From NCBI RefSeq assembly GCF_002266435.3, contig NZ_CP029426.2, positions 5,982,001 through 6,046,000 on the forward strand: 64,000 bases of DNA, in the 5' to 3' direction. The notes below the pieces were generated by a model, which worked only from the letters and a program-made list of their open reading frames with translations, ran no database searches and was not told the DNA's origin. A program made the position numbers and the translations under genes. Below, in pieces: positions 7,254 to 15,172 of the stretch; positions within the stretch are counted from its first letter, which is position 1; each line of letters opens with the position of its first letter. This DNA is from Bradyrhizobium amphicarpaeae. GTDB taxonomy: Bacteria; Pseudomonadota; Alphaproteobacteria; Rhizobiales; Xanthobacteraceae.

Positions 7254-7870
7254 CTCATTTCATGCACTCGCGAACATTCCTATTCTGACCATGATCGCCA
7301 ACGATGCGAACGGCACCCACCGCCCACGCGTCATCGACCAGGTCGAAATGCTCGCGGCCACCATACAACCTGAATTAGACAAAGCAACGAATGACGCTTG
7401 GCAGCGCGTCAGCAAAATGTGAGGCCGCTAATTCTCGATGTGTGAGATAGCCCATAGGCAGATTGCGAATTGCAGGCGCGGCAATCGTTCGCATTTGATG
7501 CATTGCTGAACTTCGACGACGGAACAGCCGCGCGGCTCTCATGACATGTCACGCTGAATGCTCTGCAAATGTCGTTGCGTCGCTGCGAAGGTTGCGTGCG
7601 GTGTTCGACGCACGCGAGCATGCTGTGCACTCGCCCTGCGCGGGCTCGAACGGCGACGCCAGCACCGCGCACCAGGACGTGCGTCAGAAAGCCGCTGCGC
7701 CTGCGTCAGCCACGGTCACCGATCTCGTCTGGAATGGAAGCGCGGACGACGGCGAGGAGGGAGCGGTTCCCTCATTCCGAGCACAGTTTCGAACTTCAAT
7801 GCCGCAAGCAGCGCCGCGCGCTGGCCGATGCTTCGCATCGCCGGGGCGCTGCGACCGGGCAAGACAGCAG
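7254..7870. other. Intergenic region without a supportable gene
   Basis: About 620 bases separate the BTAD regulator from the DUF2934 gene. Several open frames exist on both strands, but none has a convincing ribosome-binding site, domain or codon pattern. The first ~200 bases are relatively AT-rich and probably contain the promoter of the protease cassette. Confidence 0.5.
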
Positions 7871-8302
7871 CTATGAGCCATTCGTGCCCTTCCGCTCCTC
7901 GCGCTCTGCCTCTATCTGCCGTTCCGCTTCGAGCCAGAACTCCAGCTCGCGATGGCTTGGCCGGCCGGCATGCTCCCAGAGCGCGTAGGCACGCGTGCGC
8001 ACCTCGCCGCGCCGCATCATGCGGCGGAGCTTTCGCTTCAGCTCTTCGGCAAAACTTCGGAAGCGCTGGCCGGTGCTTTCGTCCCTGACGAGCGCGGCCG
8101 CTCGCGTGGCGAGTTCGATCTGGTGTTCCAGTTTCTTCTGCTCGTCCACCGCCGCACTGCCGTGGGAAAGGATCGTTGTCAGAGCCCGTGCCGTTCGGAG
8201 ATTGAATTCGCTTCGGGCAGGGTCTGTTCCCTCGGCAATGACGACGGGGACAGTGAGGCGAAGCCGGCCGGGTTCAGCCGAGACGACGCCGCTCAGTGCC
8301 AC
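7871..8302 (-). CDS. DUF2934 domain protein (longer form)
   Basis: Up to 143 residues. The C-terminal third carries the DUF2934 signature, EVRTRAYALWEHAGRP followed by EFWLEAERQIEAE. Before it lies a charged helical stretch (DEQKKLEHQIELATRAAALV, then FAEELKRKLRRMM) typical of the longer rhizobial members. The first ~50 residues are not recognisable and the GTG at 8302 has no clear ribosome-binding site. The true start may be a GTG near 8149, just before DEQKKL. The function of the family is unknown; the genes are small, soluble and often clustered. It is followed upstream by a broken small gene and a second DUF2934 gene on the same strand. Confidence 0.65.
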   Translation of the reverse strand: MALSGVVSAEPGRLRLTVPVVIAEGTDPARSEFNLRTARALTTILSHGSAAVDEQKKLEHQIELATRAAALVRDESTGQRFRSFAEELKRKLRRMMRRGEVRTRAYALWEHAGRPSHRELEFWLEAERQIEAEREERKGTNGS

Positions 8303-8476
8303 GTCGTGTCGGCTTCGACGGTCACCACGCGCGTTTCCGGATCTTCAGTCGCTTTGCCGGTGCAGAGCATGCCCTCACCGCAGCGGCAGCCGACGAACTG
8401 CTCGTCCAGGCCGGAGCGGATGGTTTTCGCAGACCCATCCCAGCCCCTGGCAGAACGGGCAAGTCTTGTCGGTCAC
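8293..8476 (-). pseudogene. Frameshifted cysteine-rich small protein gene
   Basis: From the GTG at 8474-8476 the frame reads TDKTCPFCQGLGWVCENHPL and a few more residues, then loses sense. One base over, from about 8409 down to the stop at 8293-8295, the frame reads LDEQFVGCRCGEGMLCTG and then a short tail to TTWH. The two halves together match a common small rhizobial zinc-ribbon-like protein with C-x2-C, GWVCENHP and C-x-C-G-x-G-x2-C. The break is at about 8407-8413, a net change of one base. Its GTG overlaps the stop of the DUF2934 gene upstream (GTGA). It is either a real lesion or a base-calling error in a GC-rich run. Confidence 0.65.
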
Positions 8477-8634
8477 AGCGTATCCGGCGTCCGCAGCGTG
8501 TTCGACCTGTCCTCGTTGCGCAGCTCCTGCTCGGCCGCATTCCAAAACTCTTCGTCACGGCCCTCGGGCCTGCCGGCTTGCTCCCACAAGCGGTGCGCGC
8601 GTTCTCTGATGTCTTGCTCGGTCGGCTCGGTCAA
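8473..8634 (-). CDS. Small DUF2934 domain protein
   Basis: 53 residues from a TTG at 8632-8634, which is preceded by GGAG at seven bases; a frame extending to 8739 has no better start. Nearly the whole protein is the DUF2934 motif: DIRERAHRLWEQAGRP, then RDEEFWNAAEQELRNE. It has no known biochemical role. It is translationally coupled to the cysteine-rich small gene that follows, with a four-base overlap of stop and start. It is a short paralogue of the DUF2934 protein at 7871-8302. Confidence 0.75.
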   Translation of the reverse strand: MTEPTEQDIRERAHRLWEQAGRPEGRDEEFWNAAEQELRNEDRSNTLRTPDTL

Positions 8635-8858
8635 TTTTCGTCTCCTCTGGTGAAGCACGGCCCCCCTGGGGGGCATGGGGGCTTGGAGGCGGGGCCGTGC
8701 AGGCCAGCGATCGACGGCGATTCTGGCCCACGGATTCAAGCGTCGATCAGGCGCGGGAGTTCCAAGGCGCGCGCGGTCAGGCGGCGAGAGGCAACGGCAT
8801 CACTCTGCCCCGGCCGCCTGGCCGATCTCCGGAGTGTGCGAAGGCTGTTGGAAATTGT

Positions 8859-8935
8859 TGGTAGCGGGAGAGGGACTCGAACCCCCGACCCCAGGATTAT
8901 GATTCCCGTGCTCTAACCAGCTGAGCTACCCCGCC
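8859..8935 (-). tRNA. tRNA-Met (anticodon CAT)
   Basis: 77 bases with CCA encoded. Acceptor GGCGGGG pairs with TCCCGCT, with G-U pairs at the ends. The D-arm is GCTC...GAGC. The anticodon stem CGGGA/TCCTG carries the loop ATCATAA, giving anticodon CAT, and the T-arm contains GGTTCGAGTCC. The overall sequence matches alphaproteobacterial elongator tRNA-Met. The initiator is excluded by the acceptor and anticodon-stem pattern. A lysidine-type tRNA-Ile is less likely. Confidence 0.93.
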
Positions 8936-9075
8936 ACAGGGTCGCGAGGGCCGATACAGCCGATCTCGCGAACGCGCGGCATATAAGGAAGGGGGCGGCG
9001 GGCTGTCAATCCGCGTTTGCCAAGGCTTCAGCAAATATGTCGGCGGGTGGATTACGCCATTTTGGGCGCCTAATC

Positions 9076-9106
9076 CGTCATGGCCGGGCTTGTCCCGGCC
9101 ATGACG
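9076..9106. repeat. Short perfect palindrome (CATGGCCGGG family)
   Basis: CGTCATGGCCGGG and CCCGGCCATGACG form a perfect 13-bp stem with the loop CTTGT. The same family occurs at 21786-21808, and a close relative at 21731-21753. It lies between tRNA-Met and the gene ending at 9132 (minus strand), so it may act as a transcript end. Confidence 0.75.
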
Positions 9107-9131
9107 ATAAGATTGGGGATGCAATCAGGCG

Positions 9132-9488
9132 TTACTTCGGCCGGACAGTCGGGTCGCCGCCGGGGCTGCCGGGAGGCGGGATCACCGGGGTGTTGCCGCC
9201 GGTTTCGGGCGCCGGGGCGTGCATGTCGGGATCGACGCCGGAGGGCGGGCAGAGCACGCCGTCAGTCTTGGCCAGCTTGTCGCCGAGCGGTTCCCGGGAC
9301 TGGCCGGTGGTGGTGCCATCCTGGGTCGTGCTCAGCCGGTCGGATGGGGCACAGCCGGCGGCGCGTTGCGGGGATGGCGGCGCGGTCGCTTGCGGCGGCG
9401 TCGCCGGGGCGGGCGGGGCCTGCGCGATCGCACTGCCGGAGGCGGCGATCACGAGGCTGGCCAGGATGATGTTCAATGTCGTGCGCAT
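9132..9488 (-). CDS. Small exported proline-rich hypothetical protein
   Basis: 118 residues. A classical signal peptide is visible, MRTTLNIILASLVIAASGSAIAQ, with the likely cleavage after AIAQ. The mature part is rich in Pro, Ala and Gly, and has two cysteines (AAGCAPSD and GVLCPPSG) that could form a disulfide. No known domain. Many Bradyrhizobium genomes carry such short exported proteins of unknown role. It is on the same strand as, and 44 bases downstream of, the PmtA-like gene, so the two may share a transcript. Confidence 0.7.
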   Translation of the reverse strand: MRTTLNIILASLVIAASGSAIAQAPPAPATPPQATAPPSPQRAAGCAPSDRLSTTQDGTTTGQSREPLGDKLAKTDGVLCPPSGVDPDMHAPAPETGGNTPVIPPPGSPGGDPTVRPK

Positions 9489-9532
9489 GGGAGGGAAACG
9501 CGCCGATCACGGCGCGTGTTCCCGCGAAATGA

Positions 9533-10171
9533 TCACGATTTGTGGTAGCGGATCAGCGAAAAGTGCCCCATCGGCGGCATCGGCCTCCGCTCGGCCAGCG
9601 TGACTCCGCCGTGCCTGGCCGCCCAATTGACCAGGCGGGCCCAGGGGAATTCCGGGCGCCAGCCGAGACGGCGGGCGACCGGCGCGAAGGCGAGCTCGAA
9701 CAGCTTGCGCGCACCGCTCTCGGCGCCGATGTGGTTGACCAGGATCAGCTCGCCGCCGGGCTTCAGCACGCGCACGAACTCGTCGAGCGTGCCTTCGGGA
9801 TCGGGCACGGCGGTGATGACATATTGCGCCACCACCGCGTCGAAGAAGTTTTCGGGGAAGGCGAGGTTCTTCGCGTCCATCACCGAGAGCACTTCGACAT
9901 TGGAGAGGCGAAGCGTGCGCACGCGCGCCTGCGCCTTGCGCAGCATCGGCTCGGAGATGTCGACGCCGCAGATCTTCGTGGTGCGCGAATAGTCGGAGAG
10001 CGAAAGCCCGGTGCCGACGCCGACGTCGAGGATGCGGCCGCCGATGCGGTCGGCCTCGGCGATGGTCGACTGCCGTCCGGCGTCGAACACCTTGCCGAAC
10101 ACGAGATCATAGACCGGCGCCCAGCGGCCATAGGCCTTCTCGACCCCGGCCCGCGAGATGTCTGCTGCCAT
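9533..10171 (-). CDS. PmtA-like class I SAM-dependent methyltransferase
   Basis: 212 residues. The start is the ATG at 10169-10171, preceded by GGGCAGGGG; the longer open frame upstream only reads through a palindromic repeat. Motif I is ILDVGVGTGLSL, motif II is the acidic end of CGVDISEPML, and motif IV is VVAQYVITAVPDPEGTLDEF. It is followed by RVLKPGGELILVNHIG. The VEKAYGRWAPVYDLVFG opening and the PMGHFSLIRYHK ending match the Rhodobacter-type phosphatidylethanolamine N-methyltransferase family, which makes phosphatidylcholine. The general class is certain; the phospholipid substrate is inferred from resemblance, and Bradyrhizobium has several such paralogues. Confidence 0.82.
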   Translation of the reverse strand: MAADISRAGVEKAYGRWAPVYDLVFGKVFDAGRQSTIAEADRIGGRILDVGVGTGLSLSDYSRTTKICGVDISEPMLRKAQARVRTLRLSNVEVLSVMDAKNLAFPENFFDAVVAQYVITAVPDPEGTLDEFVRVLKPGGELILVNHIGAESGARKLFELAFAPVARRLGWRPEFPWARLVNWAARHGGVTLAERRPMPPMGHFSLIRYHKS

Positions 10172-10248
10172 GCCCCTGCCCTTACGCGAAACGTTCGAAA
10201 GAATTGACGATTGGTGAGATCGAAGCCAGCCCGGAAAATGGTCCAGCG

Positions 10249-10376
10249 CCTCTCCCGCTTGCGGGAGAGGTCGACACGCTCGCAAGAGCGTGGCGGGTGA
10301 GGGTTCTTTCGGCACGCGATATATCGCGTGTGGAGAGAGCCCTCTCCCCAACCCTCTCCCGCAAGCGGGAGAGGGA
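10249..10376. repeat. Compound palindromic repeat (CCTCTCCCGC family)
   Basis: CCTCTCCCGC TT GCGGGAGAGG opens the element and CCCTCTCCCGC AA GCGGGAGAGGG closes it. An inner hairpin lies around GCACGCGATATATCGCGTG. A one-hairpin copy is at 42791-42812. Non-coding. It occupies the space between mnmA and the PmtA-like gene. Confidence 0.75.
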
Positions 10377-10420
10377 GCGCACCGCTGTCGCGGCCACATT
10401 CGGGCTCGATCTCATGATCC

Positions 10421-11602
10421 TCAGCCGCGCACGGCTTCCGCGAGCGGGCGCGATGTCGCAGTGCCGACCTTTGCGGCGGCGCTCTGGATGAAGCCGCCGC
10501 CGAGCACGCGCGCCTGCCCCGAGGGCGCATCGTAGAACACGCAGGCCTGGCCGGGCGAGACGCCCTCCTCGCCGCCGACGAGCTCGACTTCGTAACGGCC
10601 GTCGCTGCCGCGCAGCCACGCCGGCTGCGGCGCGCGCGTCGAGCGCACGCGCACGAACAATTCGAGGCCGGCGCCGACGGCGCGGTCGATATCGCCGCCG
10701 CCGATCCAGTTGACGTCGCGCAGGGAGATGCGGTGCATCTTCAGCGCATCGCGCGGGCCGACGACGACGCGGCGGGTGGCCGCCTCCAGCCGCACCACGA
10801 ACAGCGGCGCGTGAGCCGCGATGCCGAGGCCGCGGCGCTGGCCCACGGTGAAATTGGCGATGCCGTTGTGCCGGCCGAGCACGTGGCCTTCGAGATCGAC
10901 GATGTCGCCGGGGTCCATCGCATTGGGACGCAGCCGCGTGATGATGTCGGTGTAGCGACCGGTCGGCACGAAGCAGATGTCCTGGCTGTCGTGCTTGTCG
11001 GCAACGGACAGACCAAAGCGGCGCGCAAGCTCACGCGTCTCGGGCTTGGTCATGTCGCCGAGCGGGAAGCGCAGGAAGTCGAGCTGCTCCTGCGTGGTCG
11101 CGAACAGGAAATAGCTCTGGTCGCGGTCGGCATCTGCCGCGCAGACCAGCGCGCGCGAGCCGTCGTCGCGGCGGCGCGAGGCGACGTAATGGCCGGTGGC
11201 GAGCGCCTGCGCGCCCAACTCACGCGCGGTCTTGAGGAGGTCGCGGAACTTGACGCTGCGGTTGCACTCGATGCACGGCACCGGCGTCTCACCGAGCGCG
11301 TAGCTGTCGGCGAAATTGTCGATGACGGATTCGCGGAAGCGATCCTCGTAATCGAGCACGTAATGGGGAATGCCGAGTTTTGCCGCGACGTCGCGGGCGT
11401 CGTGGATGTCCTGGCCGGCGCAGCAGGCGCCCTTGCGATGGGTCGCCGCGCCATGGTCGTAGAGCTGCAGCGTGATGCCGACGACGTCGTAGCCTTCCGC
11501 CTTCAGAAGCGCAGCCGTCGTCGAGGAATCGACGCCGCCCGACATGGCGACGACGACCCTGGTGTCCTCAGGACGGCCTTCGAGATCCAGACTGTTGAGC
11601 AT
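10421..11602 (-). CDS. mnmA: tRNA-specific 2-thiouridylase MnmA
   Basis: 393 residues starting at [10 protein letters not shown] (ATG 11600-11602). The ATP-pyrophosphatase P-loop is SGGVDSS at 21-27. The two catalytic cysteines are visible: Cys113 in [10 protein letters not shown] (nucleophile) and Cys210 in DSQDICFV. Further family blocks are [30 protein letters not shown] and the C-terminal beta-barrel [14 protein letters not shown]. It transfers sulfur to U34 of tRNA-Lys, -Glu and -Gln in the cytoplasm. The length is usual. It is transcribed away from the flagellar genes. The AT-rich spacer 11700-11890 upstream should hold its promoter. Confidence 0.97.
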   Translation of the reverse strand: MLNSLDLEGRPEDTRVVVAMSGGVDSSTTAALLKAEGYDVVGITLQLYDHGAATHRKGACCAGQDIHDARDVAAKLGIPHYVLDYEDRFRESVIDNFADSYALGETPVPCIECNRSVKFRDLLKTARELGAQALATGHYVASRRRDDGSRALVCAADADRDQSYFLFATTQEQLDFLRFPLGDMTKPETRELARRFGLSVADKHDSQDICFVPTGRYTDIITRLRPNAMDPGDIVDLEGHVLGRHNGIANFTVGQRRGLGIAAHAPLFVVRLEAATRRVVVGPRDALKMHRISLRDVNWIGGGDIDRAVGAGLELFVRVRSTRAPQPAWLRGSDGRYEVELVGGEEGVSPGQACVFYDAPSGQARVLGGGFIQSAAAKVGTATSRPLAEAVRG

Positions 11603-11898
11603 GGGCCTTTGAGGGTTGTGACGGGGGCGTGCGGCGATCCGCGATTTCATGCTTCTCGCGGGACGTCGTCGATCCCCGGGAACTTTGGTTCCCGCAAGGC
11701 ACGACTGCCCGGTCGAAAGCGGCTGAGAGTAACCTCTTTAATATAGGCGGCATTCCGGTGAAGCAATCACGCACCCCGCCGGCTTAGGGCAATTCTTGCC
11801 GGGGAGGCAGAAATGACGGGGTTGCGGCCGGCCCCGCGGCGGCAGGCCAAAATCAGCAACATATTGATTTTATTATATAAATCTACATAGAGCGGCAC

Positions 11899-11914
11899 TG
11901 GCCCGCTCCTTGCT
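11899..11914 (+). promoter_or_regulatory. Sigma-54-type promoter ahead of fliK-flgD
   Basis: TGGCCCGCTCCTTGCT fits the -24/-12 consensus TGGCACGRNNNTTGCW with the correct GG to GC spacing; only two defined positions differ. Transcription would start near 11925. That places the ATG at 11918 upstream of the transcript and supports the GTG at 11951 as the fliK start. FlbD, a sigma-54 activator, is encoded 7 kb away in the same block. Confidence 0.7.
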
Positions 11915-11950
11915 CCCTTGGATGCCGAAGTTGTTTCCAAGGGGTCGCCT

Positions 11951-13579
11951 GTGGTCAGTCGTACGTCAGATGTCGTGGCCAGCGTGCCAGTTCCGAGCGC
12001 GCAGCAAAAGCCTGCGCGGTCGCAGGGCACCAAAGAGCCGTCCGCGAACGACGCCTTCGGCTCGCTGGTCGACAGCAACACCCAGGCGGTCAACGCCAAT
12101 GCGGCCACGCAGGCCCAGGATAGCGCGCCGCGGCGGAGCGATTCGTCCTCCGCTGACAAGGGCCCGCGCGACACCTCGTCCACCGATCAATCCGCGCAGA
12201 GCAGGGCGAGCGACGACACCTCCGTGTCCGCCAAGGACGACAAGGCGAACGACAGCACGAACGACACGACCACCGATCCGGCAAAGGACGCCGGCAAGGA
12301 CAAGACCAAGGACAAGGCCGAGGCATCCGACGCCAAATCGGCTGATACCTCCGGGAAAACCAAGGACGACAAGACCGAGGGCACCGACACGCTCACCGCC
12401 GCCGTCGATGCCGCTGCGACCGCGCCGGCCGACGCGGCGCAGGCCGCCGCGCCCGATCCGAACGCCATCGTGATTGCCGCCCCGGTCGTTCCGACCGATC
12501 CCAACGCGGCTGCCGACCAGGCCGCCACCGCCTCGCCGCTGGCGATCGCCGCGGCCGGCATCGCCGCCAGCGCCTCGACCGCGGCGCAGATCGCGGGCAC
12601 CAAGACCGACACCGCCACGCCGGCCGACAAGAGCGCCAAGACCGCCGGCGCCAAGGTCGATGCCGACACCTCCGCGACGCTGGCCGATGCCGCGACCGGG
12701 GCAACCGACGCGGCCGCGACCGACGCCAAGCCGAACGGTGGCCTGATCCCCGTCAATCAGGGCACGCCGAAGACCTCGTTCCAGGCCGCCGTTGCCACCG
12801 CGCAAGGACAATCCGACGTTTCCAATATCGGCCAGGACGCCGGCCAGGCGAACGCCGCCCCGACACAAGGCCCGGGCACTGCGACCGCCAACACCGCCGC
12901 GCATCCGCAAGCCGCGAAGCCGCAGGCGGATGGCGCAGCGGCCGCGACCGAGGCCAAGGCCTCGGACCGCACCGCCGATGCGACCCAGGGCGCGCCGACC
13001 ACGCTTCCTCATGCGGGCGCGCAAGGCGCGGTCGCCCCGACCGACACCAGCGCGCAGGCCGCCTCCGCCGTGCAGGCGCCGTTCACCAATACGACCTCGA
13101 CTGCGTCCGCTTCGACCGCGACGCTGACCGCAACCGCGGCCACAGCGACGACGGTGCCGATCAACGGCGTTCCGGTGGAGATCGCGGCCGCGATCCGCTC
13201 CGGCAAGTCCCGCTTCGATATCAGCCTCGACCCGGCCGAGCTCGGCCGCATCGACGTCCGCATCAATGTCGACCGCAACGGCAACGTCACCTCGCATCTC
13301 ACGGTGGAGAAGCCGGAGACACTGCAGCTGCTGCGCCAGGACGCGCCGCAATTGCAGCGCGCGCTCGACGATGCCGGCCTCAAGTCCGGCAGCAACGGGC
13401 TGTCTTTCAGCCTGCGCGACCAGAATTCATCGGGCCAGAACTCCGGCCAGAACAACGACAATGGCGGCAATGCCCGCCGGCTGATCATCAGCGAGGACGA
13501 CACCGCTGCCGCCGCACCCGTCGGGCGCGGCTATGGCCGCATGCTCGGTGCGAGCAGCGGCGTCGACATCAGAGTGTGA
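11951..13579 (+). CDS. fliK: Flagellar hook-length control protein FliK
   Basis: 542 residues from the GTG at 11951, which follows AAGGGG at six bases and lies just after a sigma-54-type promoter. Residues ~30-410 are low-complexity, rich in Ala, Asp, Lys, Thr and Gln, as usual for the ruler region of FliK. The conserved Flg_hook domain is C-terminal: VEIAAAIRSGKSRFDISLDP, then ELGRIDVRINVDRNGNV, LTVEKPETLQLLRQDAPQLQ and ALDDAGLKSGSNGLSFSLRD. FliK is exported through the flagellar type III apparatus, measures hook length and switches the export gate. It forms a two-gene unit with flgD (13-bp gap). Confidence 0.9.
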   Translation: MVSRTSDVVASVPVPSAQQKPARSQGTKEPSANDAFGSLVDSNTQAVNANAATQAQDSAPRRSDSSSADKGPRDTSSTDQSAQSRASDDTSVSAKDDKANDSTNDTTTDPAKDAGKDKTKDKAEASDAKSADTSGKTKDDKTEGTDTLTAAVDAAATAPADAAQAAAPDPNAIVIAAPVVPTDPNAAADQAATASPLAIAAAGIAASASTAAQIAGTKTDTATPADKSAKTAGAKVDADTSATLADAATGATDAAATDAKPNGGLIPVNQGTPKTSFQAAVATAQGQSDVSNIGQDAGQANAAPTQGPGTATANTAAHPQAAKPQADGAAAATEAKASDRTADATQGAPTTLPHAGAQGAVAPTDTSAQAASAVQAPFTNTTSTASASTATLTATAATATTVPINGVPVEIAAAIRSGKSRFDISLDPAELGRIDVRINVDRNGNVTSHLTVEKPETLQLLRQDAPQLQRALDDAGLKSGSNGLSFSLRDQNSSGQNSGQNNDNGGNARRLIISEDDTAAAAPVGRGYGRMLGASSGVDIRV

Positions 13580-13592
13580 GGAGTATTCGATC

Positions 13593-14300
13593 ATGACCAC
13601 CACGAATGCCGCCACCGCCCCTTCCGTCGTTTCCGGCACGACCGACCTGCCGAAATCCTCTTCGTCGAACTCGCTGAGCTCGACCACGGGATCGACGCTC
13701 GCCGGCAATTTCCAGACGTTCCTGACGCTGCTGACCACGCAGCTGCAGAACCAGAACCCGCTGGATCCGCTCGACACCAACCAGTTCACCCAGCAGCTTG
13801 TGCAGTTCGCCGGCGTCGAGCAGCAGCTCAAGACCAACGATTCGCTGTCCCAGCTCGTTACCCTGCAGCAGACCACGCAGGCGACCCAGGCGCTGGGCTT
13901 CGTCGGCAAGACCGCTCTGGTCGACGGCTCGACCGCGGCCCTGACGAACTCGTCGGCGACCTGGCATCTCAACGTGCCGACCGATTCCACCGTCGACATC
14001 ACGATCGCCAATTCCACCGGCCAGACGGTGTTCACCGGCAAATACAGCTCCGCTGCCGGCACCGACATTCCCTTCACCTGGAACGGCATGGGCAATGACG
14101 GCACGCAATGGCCGGACGGCAAGTACACGATCTCGGCCACCGGCAAGGACGTCGCGAACAACAATGTCGGCATCGCCGCACAGGTGCAGGGAACGGTGGC
14201 GTCGGTCGACCTGACCCAGTCGCCTCCGCTGCTGAACATCGACGGTGTCAGCTACACCCTCAGCCAGGTGAAGAGCATCATCGCGACCAGCAGCAATTAA
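13593..14300 (+). CDS. flgD: Flagellar hook-capping protein FlgD
   Basis: 235 residues, with GGAG nine bases before the ATG at 13593. The N-terminal export/capping domain is clear: NFQTFLTLLTTQLQNQNPLD, then PLDTNQFTQQLVQFAGVEQQ. The C-terminal half holds the FlgD Ig-like/Tudor region with FTWNGMGNDGTQWPDGKYTI. FlgD caps the growing hook and is discarded on completion. It lies directly after fliK and is presumably co-transcribed from the sigma-54-type promoter. The region after it holds only a repeat. Confidence 0.95.
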   Translation: MTTTNAATAPSVVSGTTDLPKSSSSNSLSSTTGSTLAGNFQTFLTLLTTQLQNQNPLDPLDTNQFTQQLVQFAGVEQQLKTNDSLSQLVTLQQTTQATQALGFVGKTALVDGSTAALTNSSATWHLNVPTDSTVDITIANSTGQTVFTGKYSSAAGTDIPFTWNGMGNDGTQWPDGKYTISATGKDVANNNVGIAAQVQGTVASVDLTQSPPLLNIDGVSYTLSQVKSIIATSSN

Positions 14301-14332
14301 CGAAGCAAATTGCTGCAGCCACAGATTGAGCG

Positions 14333-14490
14333 TCCTCCCGCGAACGCGGGATCCATAACCCCAGGACGACATTTGACGAAGATCGGGAGTTGAGAAGTTA
14401 TCTTGATACTGCGACCCGCGTCCCGTCGAGAGATCACGCGGCATGGATCCCGGCGCCCCGTGCGCAATTGCGCACCAGGCCGGGACGACG
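14333..14490. repeat. Intergenic repeat with GGGATCC/GGATCCCG arms
   Basis: Matching arms surround 14335-14365 (CGCGGGATCCATAACCCC) and 14445-14490 (CATGGATCCCGGCGCCCC and GGCCGGGACGACGG). No reading frame. It occupies most of the 400-base gap between flgD and sciP. The rest of that gap shows no gene. Confidence 0.55.
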
Positions 14491-14704
14491 GCTGAGAGAG
14501 CCCGTTACGGGCTCAATTCGTTAGTAAAGTATTTACGAAGACCCCCTCGACCGGCCCGGATATCACCGTCCCGCCGGCCGACACGGCGCCGTTCCAGCCA
14601 TTTTCAACGAGAATTGTATTGAAGCCTTAGGCTTAGCGGATTTTTAAGCCGCCGCGCGTAGGGTTATGGCGTGAGTTCAGTGGTTGAGAGTTTGTGAGTA
14701 CGCC

Positions 14705-14980
14705 ATGACAGAACCCCATCGCCCGAGGGTAAAATACGTCATCGGGCCGGACGGCAGTCCGTTGACGATCGCGGACCTGCCTGCACCCGGCACCAAACGC
14801 TGGGTCATCCGCCGCAAGGCCGAAGTCGTCGCCGCCGTCCGCGGTGGACTTCTCTCGCTCGAGGAGGCCTGCAGCCGTTATACCCTGACGGTCGACGAAT
14901 TCCTATCCTGGCAGTTTTCCATCGACCAGCATGGTCTGGCGGGACTTCGCACCACCCGCATCCAGCAATATCGCCAGTAG
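14705..14980 (+). CDS. sciP: SciP (DUF1153), CtrA-inhibiting cell-cycle/flagellar regulator
   Basis: 91 residues, the usual size. The family hallmarks are KYVIGPDGSPLTIADLP, TKRWVIRRKAEVVAAVRGGL, LSLEEACSRYTLTVDEFLSW and a tail ending GLAGLRTTRIQQYRQ. In Caulobacter SciP is a helix-turn-helix protein that binds CtrA and blocks RNA polymerase recruitment, shutting down CtrA-dependent flagellar and cell-cycle promoters in G1. Here it is a single gene followed by a strong terminator and then by fliF, which has a CtrA-like box. So the inhibitor sits beside a likely target (inference). Confidence 0.93.
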   Translation: MTEPHRPRVKYVIGPDGSPLTIADLPAPGTKRWVIRRKAEVVAAVRGGLLSLEEACSRYTLTVDEFLSWQFSIDQHGLAGLRTTRIQQYRQ

Positions 14981-15008
14981 GCGATCCGGAAATCTGCGGC
15001 TTTTGACG

Positions 15009-15042
15009 AAAATCGGCCCCGCTCTGCGAGGCCGATTTTTTT
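15009..15042 (+). terminator. Rho-independent terminator of sciP
   Basis: AAAATCGGCC (15009-15018) and GGCCGATTTT (15030-15039) form a perfect 10-bp stem with an 11-base loop, and the right arm runs into seven T residues. It lies 29 bases after the sciP stop codon and separates it from the fliF operon. Confidence 0.9.
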
Positions 15043-15077
15043 CATATCCGTCTTTTGCGCGACTTTTGTCCGACCTC

Positions 15078-15092
15078 TTAACCTTCGTTAAC
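15078..15092 (+). promoter_or_regulatory. CtrA-like binding site upstream of fliF
   Basis: TTAACCTTCGTTAAC consists of two TTAA half-sites separated by six bases, and is followed by CCAT. The canonical CtrA site is TTAA-N7-TTAA; one-base-short versions and the GTTAACCAT form occur in Caulobacter class II flagellar promoters (from memory). It lies 81 bases before the fliF start. Confidence 0.5.
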
Positions 15093-15172
15093 CATATCGA
15101 AACCATCACCTAGGCAATAATTGCCCAGTCGGCCTTTCCGGTGAAAGCGGCCGAATCTGTTGGGGCGGTTGC

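Noticed and set aside
7207..7422. 71-codon plus-strand frame starting inside the BTAD gene
   Set aside because: It begins opposite the regulator's start, lacks a ribosome-binding site and shows no recognisable features.
8296..8916. 206-codon plus-strand frame across the DUF2934 genes and tRNA
   Set aside because: It runs through the tRNA-Met gene and opposite two recognised small genes; the product is Arg-rich shadow.
8859..8935. tRNA-Ile with lysidine-modified CAT anticodon
   Set aside because: The acceptor and anticodon-stem sequences match the alphaproteobacterial elongator tRNA-Met pattern; TilS identity features are not visible, though only a covariance model would settle it.
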